Assembly: GCA_038373865.1 (NCBI GenBank)
Contig: JAXGGA010001153.1
Span: 103,094 to 167,093 of the forward strand
Origin: Uloborus plumipes
Lineage: Eukaryota > Arthropoda > Arachnida > Araneae > Uloboridae
Direction of reading: 5' to 3'
Length of the DNA: 64,000 nt
Of the stretch, positions 24,526 through 36,797 are shown piece after piece; position 1 is the first letter of the stretch; every line of letters starts with the position of its first letter. The notes below the pieces were generated by a model, which was given only the letters and a program-made list of their open reading frames with translations, searched no databases and was not told where the DNA came from. The translations under genes and the position numbers were made by a program.

Positions 24526-25325
24526 TCATAAAAATATCTATAGTTCTTAAAAATCTAATCAATACGCACACGTAGCCACGTACAGACATCTCAATTTCGG
24601 GATATTATCCATTAAAGCAGTGGATATTGAAATTCAAAACCCGGTGATTTTTTACTTTTGAAATGTATTGAGGCATTTCTTATGAAATTTGATGATACAA
24701 AAATAAGTTAAGGGTTTCCGAAGAAAAGCATATTTGAGACAAAACATATATGAAGAAAAAAAGTGCAGGGGATGTGTTCCGAAGAGCTCTCAAGCACACA
24801 AAGGCTTAGATAAATAACATTCAACATCAAAGTAAAACTTCACATTTCCTTGAAATTATTTAAATACGTTTCAGTTGAAGTAAAAGCTCTTCTCTGAAAA
24901 AGTAAAATTAATACTTCAGCTGAGAAAATAATTTTCCCATATAGTTTCCTAGAATAACTTCCTCTGCCGTATTTCTACCCGACATCTTTTCTTTCCTGAA
25001 AGGATTTAGAACTGCTCGCCCCAGTTACAGTGTTTGGTATCAATGCCTGTATATTGATTTCCTCTGCGTTTGAGAAACACCGTTACTTACGATAAAGCCC
25101 GTGTTTAATCCTGAAATATTGAGGACAAGAGTGTTCGAAAACTCCCCGACAGGAATAAATTACGAGTGAAGTACGAAGACATGTAAAGGAAGGAAACATC
25201 CTTTTGACAGGTTGTTCAGCGTTGACGAAGATTGAAGTTGAAGGAAATGGTACTTGGCGGATATTGCTAAAAATTAAAATTAATTACCTGCAGCCATTTA
25301 AGTTGCTTTAATTCATTTAAAGCTA
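24526..25325. other. Intergenic, no gene recognised
   Basis: Moderately AT-rich unique-looking sequence. No frame of interest and no clear repeat. Confidence 0.3.
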
Positions 25326-25734
25326 CACTGCAATAAATGAGCTGTTGTTTTTATAGTATAATACTAGCAGCCGAGATTAAAATTTAAAACTGTAAAATGC
25401 ACAGTAATAAACTGTAAAACTAGTATTTTACAGTTTCTTACAGTAAAGTTGGCAATTTTACAGTTTATTGCCGTAAAATTTAACAGTATTATACTTTAAA
25501 AACAATAGTATATTACTGGCAGCAGAGTTTCCAATTTAAAACTGTAAAATGCACGGTAATAAACTGAAAAATTAGCAAGTTTACAGTAAATTACTGTAAA
25601 ATTAACAATTTAAGTGTAGTACCGTAAAATGAGTAATTTCACAGTTTAATACTGTAAAATTGGCAATTTTTACGGTTCATTAGTATAAAATTAGCTATAT
25701 TATACAGTAAAAACAACATTCATTTTTTACAATG
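25326..25734. mobile_element. CACTG-ended palindromic-motif element, copy 1
   Basis: Starts CACTGCAATAAATGAGCTG and ends CATTTTTTACAATG, with TA to the left and the degenerate TG to the right. The interior is built from repeats of the palindromic motif TTTACAGTTTATTACTGTAA and the phrase TATAATACT(A/G)GCAGC. No coding capacity. It is a non-autonomous DNA element of uncertain superfamily (CACTA/Chapaev-like ends, or a TA-targeting Tc1-type). Confidence 0.75.
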
Positions 25735-25874
25735 TGTGAAAATAGCTTTAAGCAATGCTGCAGAAGAATCGACGACATCACTCAAAAGTTACTTAAACTT
25801 AACTTGACATTAATTCAGCATTAAACAGCAATCGTTAATTGTAAAAAAAACAGTCGAAAACTGTATACTGTGAA

Positions 25875-26102
25875 ATTAGTAAAATGAGGCAACGTTTAAA
25901 AAGTACAAAAGTATATATTAAAAATAAGTTAAAATTTCAGCAAACAGCTGTTTCGAGACTGTAAAATCTTCAGTGCATAAAAACAGAAGACATGTTCACA
26001 TGTCCAAAACAGTCTAGTGAAATTGACTGTTTGCTTTAAGTTTTTAACTCATTTTTAATACACATATTTGTACTTTTTTAAACGTTGTCTCATTTTACTA
26101 AT
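25875..26102. mobile_element. Foldback MITE, ~228 bp
   Basis: The arms are inverted repeats of about 75 bases: ATTAGTAAAATGAGGCAACG at the left matches CGTTGTCTCATTTTACTAAT at the right. 'AAAAAGTACAAA' and 'CAAACAG' continue the pairing inward. The short centre contains ACATGTTCACATGT. Confidence 0.75.
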
Positions 26103-26333
26103 AATCGTTTATCCAATTACTCCTCTGCTTGTATACATTGCGTATCTTTCTGCTTTTAATATGTAGTTCAAAATATGAAAATATGAAGTTTAAAATAAAG
26201 CTTACATTGAAGTACAGTAAGCTTTAGGCTTCAGATCATGAAATAATTTCGTTCTTAAGATATTTATGGTATTAAGTTTTACGTAAATGGTTGAAATATT
26301 TATTTAACTGCAATAAATGATCTATTAAAAATA

Positions 26334-26510
26334 CAGTCGAGCCCGCTTAATAAAATAGCCATTTTGGCACGAAAAAATATTCTTACAAGCGGGATATTTC
26401 ATTATCCGGGATAAAAAAAATAGTACATTATAACTGTTTGGTACATTAAAAATGTATTATATTAAGCAGGATATTCTTTTAACCGATATTCTAATAAACG
26501 GGCTCGAATA
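26334..26510. mobile_element. Pogo-like MITE, ~177 bp
   Basis: The left end TA-CAGTCGAGCCCGCTTAATA pairs with the right-end AATAAACGGGCTCGAATA. An internal subterminal copy of the GCGGGATAT / AGCAGGATAT motif is present. It resembles the 3202-3377 MITE in size, CAGTCGA start and TA flank, but the inner sequences differ. Confidence 0.65.
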
Positions 26511-26558
26511 TAATTATAAGCGTATTCAAAAATTGTATTTATTAGAACAGCCATTATA

Positions 26559-27819
26559 CTGGGTCATTTAAAAAGTCTCCGCTCTTTTTTCGCAAGTTTT
26601 TGAGTAAAAATTTTTTTATTTGAAAATTAATTTTAATCTAAGTGAATATGCTCATTATTATTTATGACCTTTGGCTATTCCCTCGGTAGCTGAATAATTT
26701 CATTGGCGTAAAATTTCTGAGGTTTATTGGTGAAAAACTTAGCCAAGTGATTTTCAGCGACTGTTCAGTTAACCAATTTTTTGCCATCAAAAGAATTTTT
26801 CAGAGACTGAAACTAATGATAATCAAAATTAGCAAGGTCTGGCCTATACGTTAGATGCACCAAAAGTTCATAACCAAGTTTCTTCGATTTATTCTAAGTC
26901 ATCAAAGATGAGTGTGGCTTAGCATTATCATGGTGGAACACAACTCCTTTTCTGTTGGCCAATTCTGGTCGCATTTTCTTGATTGTTTCATTGAAACAGT
27001 TGAGTTATGCACAATAGAGGACAGAATTTACTGTTGCACCAGGTTGTATCAGTTCATTATGAGCAATGCCCTTCCATTTCTACGAACCACCTTTTTACCG
27101 TCAATCCTGGATTTGAAGTCGTTTGTGGCGGGTCAAAGCCCTTTACCGAGATCGCATGCATTTCATTGTCTCGTACCTAATCCATTTTTCATCTCTTGTA
27201 ATAATTTGCTTCGAAAAGAATCGATCTCGATCTCCTTAGAAGCGTTTTACTAATGGTAGTTCTGTCGATCAATTTTTTTTCGGTAATTCTTGTGTCACCC
27301 AAACATGGAGATTCTTTGGGAAACCTGTTCTCTTCAGAGGATCCCACACTGTTATGTGGTTGATGTTGCCTCCTCCATCTTTTAAGAGCTTACGCGTTAG
27401 TCCCGCTAAACCAGTTGAAAAACTTTATCGACTTTTTCAGTGAATAGCCGACCAGAGAGAGGTGTATCTTTGACATCGAAATTTCCGGAACGGAATAGAG
27501 TATACCTCTTTTGATTACGGCGTTCACTCATTGCATCCTTACATAACATTTTTAAAAAACATCGGCCGTTCTTGTGGCGTTCTTATATTGTTTACAGTGA
27601 AAAAGCATTACCTATCGTATTTTTCAGATATTTCAGTCATTTTTAAAGCGCTATAACTTTTTACTCGATTGGCGAAATACTTGAGTGTGGTCACAAAAAG
27701 GTAGCCTGAAATGCCACATTTCAAACGAATACTCATATAACGCAATTGTGTTATCTCGAAATATATACGTCAAACCATCTGGTTATAAAAAAAGTGCGAG
27801 GACTTTTTAAATGACCCAA
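26559..27819 (-). mobile_element. Mariner element, nearly full length, decayed
   Basis: The terminal inverted repeats CTGGGTCATTTAAAAAGTC (left) and GACTTTTTAAATGACCCA (right) enclose 1261 bp and are flanked by TA (26557-26558 and 27820-27821). This is the standard mariner size and target. The transposase lies on the minus strand between them. Confidence 0.9.
26760..27550 (-). pseudogene. Mariner transposase, inactivated
   Basis: The minus-strand translation shows ordered mariner motifs: YTLFRSGNFDVKDTPLSGRL (the linker region after the second HTH), then VVFHHDNAKPHSSLMT (second catalytic Asp), then LLVHLTYRPDLANFDYH (the D34D-type third Asp region). Stops and frameshifts interrupt it, for example a stop right after SSLMT. 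It lies between the matching TIRs of 26559-27819. Domain order and spacing are those of a D,D34D mariner; the product cannot be functional. Confidence 0.88.
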
Positions 27820-28076
27820 TATTTTATTTTTGCCTGCATTCAAAACAAAAAGTCCTTACTCTCAACATGACGGTGATTTCAGTATTCATTTCCCTAAAAT
27901 AAAGTTTCGAAGGAAATAGAGCAGCCGTCCAAAACATTTTAACGATAAAGGAACAAAATTTTAAGATTTTAGTCCAATGCATTAATTATGAACAACAGAG
28001 AAGCATTTTCCCGAATCATTGTTAAAATAATCTTTAAGCTCACATATCACTAAAAAGAAAACAACAGCAATTGGTA

Positions 28077-28397
28077 CACTGCAAATAATGAACTGTTGCT
28101 CTTACAGTATAATACTGGCAGTCGAGGTTCCAATTGAAAACTGTAAAATACACAGTAATAAACCGTATACTAGCTATTTCGCAGTTTCTTACTGTAAAGT
28201 TAGCAATCTTACAGTTTATTACGGTAAAATTTAGCTGTATTATACTGTAAAAACAACAGTATAATGTTGGCAACAGAGGTTCCTGTTTAAAATTGTAAAA
28301 CGCACGGTAATTAACTGTAACAGTAGCCATTTTTACAGTTTATTACTATAAAATTAGTTGTATTATACTGTAAAAACAACATTCATTTTTTGCAGTG
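28077..28397. mobile_element. CACTG-ended palindromic-motif element, copy 2
   Basis: Begins CACTGCAAATAATGAACTGT and ends TTCATTTTTTGCAGTG, so the ends are true inverted repeats, flanked by TA on both sides. Internal ACAGTAATAAAC and TTACAGTTTATTAC motifs alternate in both orientations. This is the cleanest copy for defining the family's ends. Confidence 0.82.
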
Positions 28398-28590
28398 TAC
28401 TTTATTTTTTCATAAGGAGATACCTAACACTTTTTGGGCTAAATTACACTTGTCTTGGAGTTTAAACTTTTGTTTGTTGCTTCAAGAAAAAGTGTGCATT
28501 TATATAAGATGGATGTGCTGTATCCGAATTTTTCATCCGTTTACTTCTATCCGGCAAGATTTTCTTGCGAAACCACTGTATACTTGTACA

Positions 28591-29253
28591 CAGTGGCGTA
28601 CTCAGGGGGTGGGCTGATAGGGCTGCAGCCCCCTCCGAAATTTTCCAGACAAATTTTAAAATTTTAAGCTAAAATCGTTTATTTTTATTTAGTTATTTTT
28701 CCTTTCTTGCTGAAATTAAGACATGAGAATTTCTTTTGAAAAGAGAATTAAGTATGGGGCAAAATTAAAAGAAACTGGAAAAAAGTAAATTCCTTCTTCT
28801 TTTCTTTTTCTCTCTCCATTTCACTGTATGTGACGTGTATTGTTACCTTATAATTCAACTTTGTAGGCATTTACTCCAAATATGTCTCAGAAACACCGAT
28901 TAATGCTTGTTCATTAATCTAATTCTGTTAAATAAACTTCAAAACACGTGTGGTTGAAACCCGATATTAGGAATATAGTAAAATAAATCGCAAAATTAAT
29001 GTTATGAAAGTTCAAATTTGTAAAAAATTTCAATTTTATCATATGCTATTTTCATCAAAACGCTTTACTTTTCAACAATAATTATAATGATAAAAAAATA
29101 TTTTTAATGATGCATTTTTGTCATCTAAAATTAGCATTCATATCAGAAATTCAAACTTTTTTTTCAGCTACATTTTATGAGGTGCCCCGCCCCCTCCTCT
29201 CAAAGAGTGTCGGCTCAGCCCCCCCTGAAATGATTTGTCTGCGTACGCCACTG
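28591..29253. mobile_element. hAT-type non-autonomous element, 663 bp, with 8-bp target duplication
   Basis: The ends CAGTGGCGTACTCAGGGGG and CTGCGTACGCCACTG are inverted, and the exact 8-bp CTTGTACA flanks both sides (28583-28590 and 29254-29261). The terminal C/G-rich stretches (CAGCCCCCTCC and its inverse) are typical of CAGTGGCGTA-type hAT families. The right duplication directly abuts the start of CACTG-family copy 3. No transposase frame. Confidence 0.93.
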
Positions 29254-29261
29254 CTTGTACA

Positions 29262-29640
29262 CACTGTAAAAAATAAATGTTGTTTGTACAGTATAATACA
29301 ACTAATTTTATGGTACCAAACTGTAAAAAATGCTAATTTTACAGTAATAAACTGTAAAATTGCCGTTTTGCAGTAATAAACTGTAAAATTGATAGTTTAC
29401 AGTTTATTACTGTGTATTTTAGTTTTAAACTGGGACCTCTGATGCCAGTATTATTTTTACTGTTGTTTTTACAGTGTAATACAGCTAATTTTGTGGCAAT
29501 AAACTATAAAATTGCTGCTTTACAGTAATAAACTGTAAAACTGTAAGTTTTACAGTTTATTACTTTTCATTTTACAGTTTTAAGCTGGAACCTCTGCTAC
29601 CAGTATTATACTGTAAAAACAACAGTTTACTTTTGCAGTG
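29262..29640. mobile_element. CACTG-ended palindromic-motif element, copy 3
   Basis: Begins CACTGTAAAAAATAAATGTT and ends AGTTTACTTTTGCAGTG. The interior repeats TTTACAGTAATAAACTGTAA several times, along with the phrases CTGGGACCTCTGATGCCAGT and CTGGAACCTCTGCTACCAGT. Its left edge adjoins the hAT target duplication. The orientation of the 'cctctg' phrase is opposite to copies 1 and 2. Confidence 0.8.
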
Positions 29641-30990
29641 CATGTGAGTTGCCAGTAATCGACCATTTAGTGGACGTTTTTACTCATTTTATTAAGTTTA
29701 CCTCATAAAATAATAGGAAAAATTTTAAAACGTCCTTAAGTGATATTAAATGTATCAGAATTGATGCCAAATAAACATTTTTCTGTCTTTTTTACAATAG
29801 TTGTTAAATTAGATTCAATTTCCGGTTTCTGATCTGAATCGAAAAAAAAAAGGTTCCTTGTCACCCCAAACATGAGTCTACTATTTTGTAACTTTTTTTT
29901 CTCGTTCAATACTCTTGATTTTACTTCTTTGCTTTAACTACTAATTTAATAAGAAATATGTCGAAGGATATCTCTCAAATTCCTGCTTTTAAATCAGTCA
30001 CATTTTTTCATAAATTTAATGTTTATAAATGTGTACTACATCAAACATTGAGGCATGCAAAAGCATTTCGTATTAAAATATTCGGAAAGGAAAAAAAAGA
30101 GACCGAGACTCCAAAACTGAGAGTGTCAGTAAAATATAATTAAAATCGTTGAAAGCAAGTGAATTTTTATTCTTATTTCGAAAAGCTTTTTCCTGTGAAA
30201 GTAACGTTATATCTTTCTTTTCGTGCTGCTATGGAAACAAACGCTTCCCTTCCGCAAGAATTTCAAGGAAAAAAAAAGACATATTGAAGCTTTAGAAGGT
30301 GTTTGCTAAAGAAAAACTATCTTTATGCAAACATTTTCTACCTGAAGCGAAATTAATCTAAACCTACTTTTAATCTTTAACAAAGGTGTAATTAAATTTG
30401 CATGAACTGATATTTTAAATGTAATTGTGAAGAATTGTTTAGGCAAACATTGTACAAGCCGGTAAGGGAAAGTAAACAGCTTTAATGTAATTTTAAAATT
30501 TACGTATTTCCTTACAATTTTCATTTCATTCTAATATTCTAATGTTTCTGATTTAATAAAATTTAAAAAGATGCATGATTAAAAAAGGGAGAGGGGATCA
30601 GTTGAGTGAATGTTTTATACATCCAACTAGTATAAATAACGGATGTTTATTTATTTCACCTCAGAACATCAGTGGTAATACAAAATTGGTTATTGTCTTG
30701 TTTGCCAAGTACTACAATGAACAAAGCTTTGCATAATATTTACATTGATCTGACTGATGCCACTAAAATTAAAAGTATAATATAAGAACGCTCGGAGCAA
30801 AGTGGTGGTAAAATGCAGTTTTTTTTTTTTTTTCTTTTTCGTTTTTTTGAAGACCCTAAAACCAGACTATTGCATTTTGTTGAAAAACTCTTGGTTCATT
30901 CTATACACGTTAGGTTGTTATAGATTAAGCCATTATTATTATAGACAGAACCATTTAATGTTGTTCGGCTATTAACGCTCAGTAATAGAT
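29641..30990. other. Intergenic, no gene recognised
   Basis: AT-rich with an A-run near 29843 and a poly-T at 30819-30838. No protein-like frame beyond short chance ORFs. Confidence 0.3.
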
Positions 30991-30991
30991 T

Positions 30992-31300
30992 TAGGCAAGA
31001 ATTCAAGTGAAACAGGCGATCGCAAATTACAATCGCTACTGGAAATGAATTACATTAGAACGTTTCTTGATAAAAACATCGTGACGTCAGCGTGACGTTT
31101 GCCTATAAAAAACGAGCTAGATAAAACGTCACAGCCTACTTGGCGAATAAGAAGAGATCACTGACTGCTTGTGAGCTCTTATTGGCTCCACCCGTAGTGA
31201 CGTCAGTGCCAAGTTAAGTTGATGATAATTTAATTCACTTCCAGTAGCGATTGCAATTCGAAGCGATTGCAATGGTGTTTCACTTGAATCCCTGCCTAAA
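30992..31300. mobile_element. MITE with TAGGCA(A/G)GAATTCAAGTG ends, solo copy
   Basis: The ends TAGGCAAGAATTCAAGTG and CACTTGAATCCCTGCCTA are inverted repeats. The inner GGCGATCGCAAATTACAATC and GAAGCGATTGCAATGG extend partial pairing. The interior contains two GTGACGTCA palindromes. The same sequence occurs twice, head to head, at 56021-56622. TWA flanks fit a PIF/Harbinger-type target, but that is tentative. Confidence 0.8.
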
Positions 31301-31862
31301 AAGAGCAAGTTTCAATACCCGTGCTTTACTGATCTGATAAAGTGGGGTAATTAAAAATATTGGTGAATATTCATACAAAAAAATTTAATATTATTTGCGT
31401 AATAAGAATACTGCGATAGAAATATATCTGGATAATATGTTAAGATGCAAAAAAAAAATCGTGGCTTTTAATTAAAGAAATGTTGACTTTTGTCAACTGA
31501 TATTTATTAGTCGGATAGGAAAACTGGAAAATTCCAGGAAAATCTAATCTACTAGGTAAAAAAGTCACCGACGTCGTAGAAAATATGACTACATCTAGCC
31601 AAATTTTACACCAAAAATAAATAGGCGAAAATGATACTAACTTGGCATAACCTTGTTAATTTCTAGCGGGGAGCACAACACACTAGTAAAGTTTCAAAAC
31701 TAATAAAATAGTTTTGAATAAAAATTGAGAAATAGTCATGAAACGTACCAATATTGCAACAAATGATGTACATAAATACATAAAAGTAACAACTACTATT
31801 AAAATTGTAACGGTTTCATAAAACCTTTAATCTTAATCGTTCCCTGAAATTACCTCACCTGA
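31301..31862. other. Intergenic, no gene recognised
   Basis: AT-rich, with no coding signal or repeat noted. Confidence 0.3.
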
Positions 31863-33581
31863 GGTAGGGTCAGGTGGTGTAAAATGTGTCAAAAAAGAGC
31901 ACTTTTATAATCAGGTTTTGACAGCAAAAAATATATTATTTCAACCAGTGAATAAACTGCTCAGGATATGCAAATGACTCTACCTCATGACATTTAAAGT
32001 GAGATATCTTAGAAAAAGCAAAATATTGATACCGATAAATAATTCAGAAAATGTGTTGTCAATGACTCATTTTACCCCATAGCGTGGGGTAAAATGAGTC
32101 ACTAGTGGGGAAAAATGAGTCATTTTTTAAATTAATTTAATTTCGCATTTTATTGAAAAGTAATGCTGTACTTTTGTTCTTTAATAAGAAAACAATTAGC
32201 ATAAAAGCATTTATAGAAAGTAATATTGTCCTCTTGATGTATTTCAGGGCCAGGAACTGTTTACGACGAATAATAATTCCAAACATCATCTCTCTCAAGA
32301 AACAATAATTTTTTACTGTATTTTTAAATTTCATTGCACGTTAATCTACATTGGTGATGAAGAATGTAGAATGATGGCATGGCTTCATCACAAATGTAGA
32401 ATGATTGTATGAAAATATACTTTTTTGACATTTTCCCCAAAAAACTTAACTTGTTCCTATTTACTAACTGTTAAAGATTGCTATCAATGCTCTTTGATTC
32501 AGACATAAATTTCTTTTAAAGAAAAGGTTTATTTATTATCTGTTTAGGTTGTGTCTATGTTTCAGTTTAATTGACTTTTTATCTCTTTAGACTTTTTTAG
32601 AGTGCAATCTTTTCAATATTGTCGAGCTTGTTGAAATTTCACAAGTTTCTTTCTGCATGTAGAGTTTTCTCTTCTGATGTCTTTTAAAGTTTCTTCTTGA
32701 CTTTTGGTTATTGGTGTATAGGAGAGAGTGTGCTTGTAATAAAAGTTTAAATATGCATAAAAATAAAACACATGCTGGACTCGCCTTGTTCTAATATCGA
32801 AGAAACAGTCTCACTTGTTGTTGAGATCTTATAGATGTTGGTGCCGTTCCCTCAACTGCATTATTTGAATTCATCTCTGTAAAATGTTTTTCTATGATTT
32901 GGTGGCCGAGGCTTCTTTCTGTGGCGAAAAAAAAAGCCACTTTTTCTTAACTTCCTAACAACATTTCCTGAAGAAAGTTCATCGAACAAAAGCTGTACTT
33001 TTAATTTTGGCTTTTTTATTCTATTTAATTATTTTTGCAATATAAGTTAATATATTTGTTTATCGAAACAATGACAAAGCAATATATTGCTTGTTTTAAA
33101 TTATTACACACACACATGACAACGAAACATGAGTTAGTAAGCAAAAAATATAATTAGCTCTTTAGTATATGCTAAGCCTAATTGAATGCAAAAATGACCC
33201 ATTTTACCCCACGCATGTTTTAATATCCTGAAAATTTCATTTTTGCTGTTTTATCTTCAGCATTTTAGGAAGTTGTTCCTAATAATGTGCTCTATGTAGT
33301 GAATTAAAAACGCCAATGTGTATTTCTACTTAATTTTCTTTAAATCAAAAGTTTTTATTATGATCACAGTTAAGCGTCTTAAAAAAACACTTAATCGTTA
33401 GTATCTGCAACTTTAAAGTGGAAGTTGCACCTTATTTTGCATACAAAATGTTGCCTGGTGTCAATAATACCTAAAAATTGCAAAGCAAAAAGAAAATATT
33501 ATTTGCACGATTTTTAAGGAATTTTCTAAAGAGCCTGACCCATTTTGCCCCGTGACCCATTTTCCCCCACCTGACCCTACC
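31863..33581. mobile_element. DNA element with GGTAGGGTCAGGTGG inverted ends, ~1.7 kb, non-coding
   Basis: Left GGTAGGGTCAGGTGG (31863-31877) pairs with right CCACCTGACCCTACC (33567-33581). Subterminal motifs of the form GGGGTAAAATGAGTCA and its inverse recur at 32080-32110, 33195-33215 and 33536-33565. A reiterated short motif near both ends is typical of pogo/Tc1-type non-autonomous elements. No transposase motif was found in either strand. Confidence 0.65.
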
Positions 33582-33970
33582 ACACCTTATAATAAATAGA
33601 ATTATAGACTTTATTCTTACATTTCTTTGTAGATCTATTCTTAGATGTTTGACTATAAGTATATACTAAAAAAAATACACTATTTAACTATCTTCTAATG
33701 CGCCGCATCCGTTCACATTACTCCCATGTATGATAACTACATTCAAATATTTTGTTCCATAGCAACGTTTAAGGCTTTTTTTTTTTTTTTTTTTTCGCAG
33801 ATTTAAATGTTACGTTTTTTTTCCTAATACCTTGATTTGCTTTACCAGAAAATATTTTTTATTGCTAACTAAAAAAGAACCTGAATTCAGTTCAAACTGT
33901 TAAAAATGCTCACGTAGTGATATAATGAACGAATTTAAAAATTATTTCTCATTCATTTTAAAACTAATAG

Positions 33971-34418
33971 GAGAATGTGGGGCAAAGTGAAAGAGTAAAG
34001 ATAACATATACCTTTCCAGAAGGAAAAGGGGGGGGGGGTTCTCTTTTTTTTTGAAATTACAGTACATGAAGAACAATGTATTTTAAATAAAACATTAAAT
34101 ATAAAGTGTCCGATTTTGTCAGAAAAATTGTGCCTTCAAAACAAGTAGAATTTTTTCCCTTTTTCTTTTTTTTTTTACGTCTGGGGAAAAGTGAAAACTA
34201 AAATTTTTTTCTAACAAAACAATTTCTATTTGGTGAATAAAAATATTTTTCATCAAATTAATGCATTAATGAATGAATGAATGAATAGTAAATAATTAAA
34301 CAATAAACGAAAAAATAAATAACACTATTAATTAACATATGAGAAAAAGTAAATGAGTGAAGAAAATAGTAAATGAATAAGAAAATAAGACTCACTATTT
34401 CACTTTACCCAAAACTCC
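33971..34418. mobile_element. Putative MITE with GTGGGGCAAAGTGAAA ends, ~450 bp
   Basis: The left GGAGAATGTGGGGCAAAGTG (ending near 33986) resembles the inverse of the right CACTTTACCCAAAACTCC (ends 34418). An internal GGGGAAAAGTGAAAAC (34184) repeats the motif. Contains a GAAT tandem run (34270-34287). The same left-end motif occurs at 21538. Confidence 0.5.
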
Positions 34419-34736
34419 TTTTGTTTTCCAATGATAAGAAAATCCGTTCGAACCATCCAAATTGCTTTATGATTAAATTTTTAAAGGTATGACTATTTAA
34501 GTGTTTTTCTTAATTAAACCTTTTATTTCTTTCTTCTGAGACAAATATTCCATTGGGGTTTTCAAAAAAATTCAAAAGCAGCCAAAAAGGTTATACTATA
34601 TGCTCAAATGAGGAATTATTTTTAAAACTAAATTACGTACATGTTTTCTTTTTGAATTTGGTAGATAAAAAAATATCTAGAATAGAAAATCATGCTTTCA
34701 AGATGTCTAAGCATTTTCGGCTTCAAAAAAATTTGT

Positions 34737-34767
<31 letters not shown>

Positions 34768-36659
34768 TTCATTTCAAGCTTGTGATTTCTCAACTTAACA
34801 TTTTAGATGCATTAACTTCTTTTTTCCTTTTTTTTGTGGGGGGAGGGAAAAATAAAATTGAAAAGAAAGCTACTTTCCGTAAAAAGCGCCAACTATTTCA
34901 TTTCTTTAAAGTCTATGTTCTTCTCCATTAAATTTCTTAATGATACTTACTCTAGGGACAATAAAATGTGTTTTTTTTTTTTTTTGCTGTAAAATAAAAT
35001 AGAATATTAAAAATTACATTCTGTGAAAAGCGTAGATTATTTTTCTTCTTTAAACTATATTTTTTCCAGTAAATTTAATAATGATTCTTTCTTTATTAAT
35101 ACCACTACTGTACGCTTACTAACGTTACTTCTTTTTTGCAGCATTAATTGACAATTTATCTACTTTTGTGGCCCTTTCCTCTCAGATGTAACACTTAACA
35201 GCAGCACACTTGCTCTTTGCAATATTGTATAATAGTATTTCTGTCCTAGTATCCTTTTCATTTTAGATTAAATACTATGGTCACTAAGTAAATTGTGCTT
35301 CATAAAAAACTTTATAAAAAGTAAAATCCAAAGTTGAAAATTCCAGGAATAAAGTACAAATACCTGAGTAAAAGCGTCTCATTTGTGAAAATAGATTGAG
35401 CACATAACTTAAATTTTTAAGATATAGCAACAATCGGATCAAATAGTTAAATTATCTAGTTTTGCATAAATGAGTAAGAAAATAGAAGCAAAATCATAGC
35501 TTTCAAAAATGAAAACACACAATGAAAAGGTGTAAGCTATTCAATATCGTCCTTCCAGTTTTTAAACTAGTAACTTTCTGTTTCATTCCCAAATCATAGC
35601 ACGTGTATAAACAGGAATGCACTCACATCACGTTCTGCGGCAAGCCACATTTTTTAAGTAAAAAAAAAAGGGAGAGAGAAAACAATCAATAGACGTTTCC
35701 TGGAAAGTTCATTGAGCAAGAAAGGGAAACTTTATTTCTTGCTGACGTGAGCATGAAAATTTTTTAAGTAGAAAAAGCTTCGAAAAAATATTTTAGTACC
35801 CCCGCTCGCCTACACCAAATTGCTATTCTTCTTAGACTGAAATTTTGTGACGTATCGCAAGGCCAGGGGGTAGTTCCGCCCTCCTGATTCCTCTCAAACT
35901 TTTGCACTGCTTTTGTTTTTTGGTCTCAACTTTTCCTATCCTATACAGTCAAGCTATATCTCACCTTGTTCAAGGTCTATTTAACTGTATGGTCATGGTC
36001 AAAGCAATTCCATCGGTGCGCATATAATACGGAATCCTTCCCCTTTTTGCGCATTTCCCCACTGCGCATTGATTTGCTTAACAGAGTAAAGTCGTTTAGT
36101 TAATACCGGTATTGCCCCAATCTTTCTTGTACTGAAGAGCCATACCTGATAATAATAGAAATCTCACTGACTAGCACACTCCTAAAAATTATACGTATAC
36201 AATTTGTTTCTGAATAAAATTAGAAAATATGGGAAAGGGGGGAGAAAACAACATTCTTGGTCATCATTACTTGATGTTTATTGTACTCATGTCAAGTTTT
36301 AAAGCTATTTTTCAGGAACCATTTTCTGAATATATGGCTTCAAATTTGTAACAACGTGGCTATTTGCCTACATCTGGAAAAATAAAACAGAAGGAAAGAA
36401 AAAAAAAAATATCCTAGCAGCAGTAAAGTGACTTGATTGCTACCAGAGTATCTAGAACGGTATGAAGCAGTAAGTAACCGCCCCTAAGATAGGGGCAGAA
36501 ACATGCAATAATTGGTGACCACCAACTCGTTTATTCCATTCATGGACTGCAGTATTGTGCTTTTTGGCACTCGTCAGGATGGAATAGGAATTAAACGAGC
36601 TGGAGGCAGAAATCCTCTTATAGAGCAAAAAGAGTCGACACAAACTAGTAGCTAATTCT
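34419..36659. other. Intergenic, no gene; includes a degenerate ~145-bp tandem duplication
   Basis: The segments 34850-34990 and 34995-35095 are diverged direct repeats ('aaaagcg...attattt(c/t)tcttta', '(a)ttaat(g)at(a/t)ctt'), offset about 145 bp. Poly-T tracts lie at 34745-34768 and 34971-34985. The rest is AT-rich and unassigned. Confidence 0.4.
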
Positions 36660-36797
36660 GTACCTCAGAACCAGACTAACGTAAGTCCATTTTCGTCATT
36701 TTTCGGTAGAGGGGTAAAACGATTGTCGAATACATCGTTTTTCCCCTGTACTGAAAAATGACGAAAATGGACTTACGTTAGTCTGGTTCTGAGGTAC
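36660..36797. repeat. 138-bp near-perfect palindrome
   Basis: The arms are exact or nearly exact reverse complements: GTACCTCAGAACCAGACTAA... against ...TTAGTCTGGTTCTGAGGTAC, continuing through AATGACGAAAATGG. The short imperfect centre is about 36708-36750. A diverged single arm occurs at about 9549. It is probably a foldback MITE. Confidence 0.85.
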
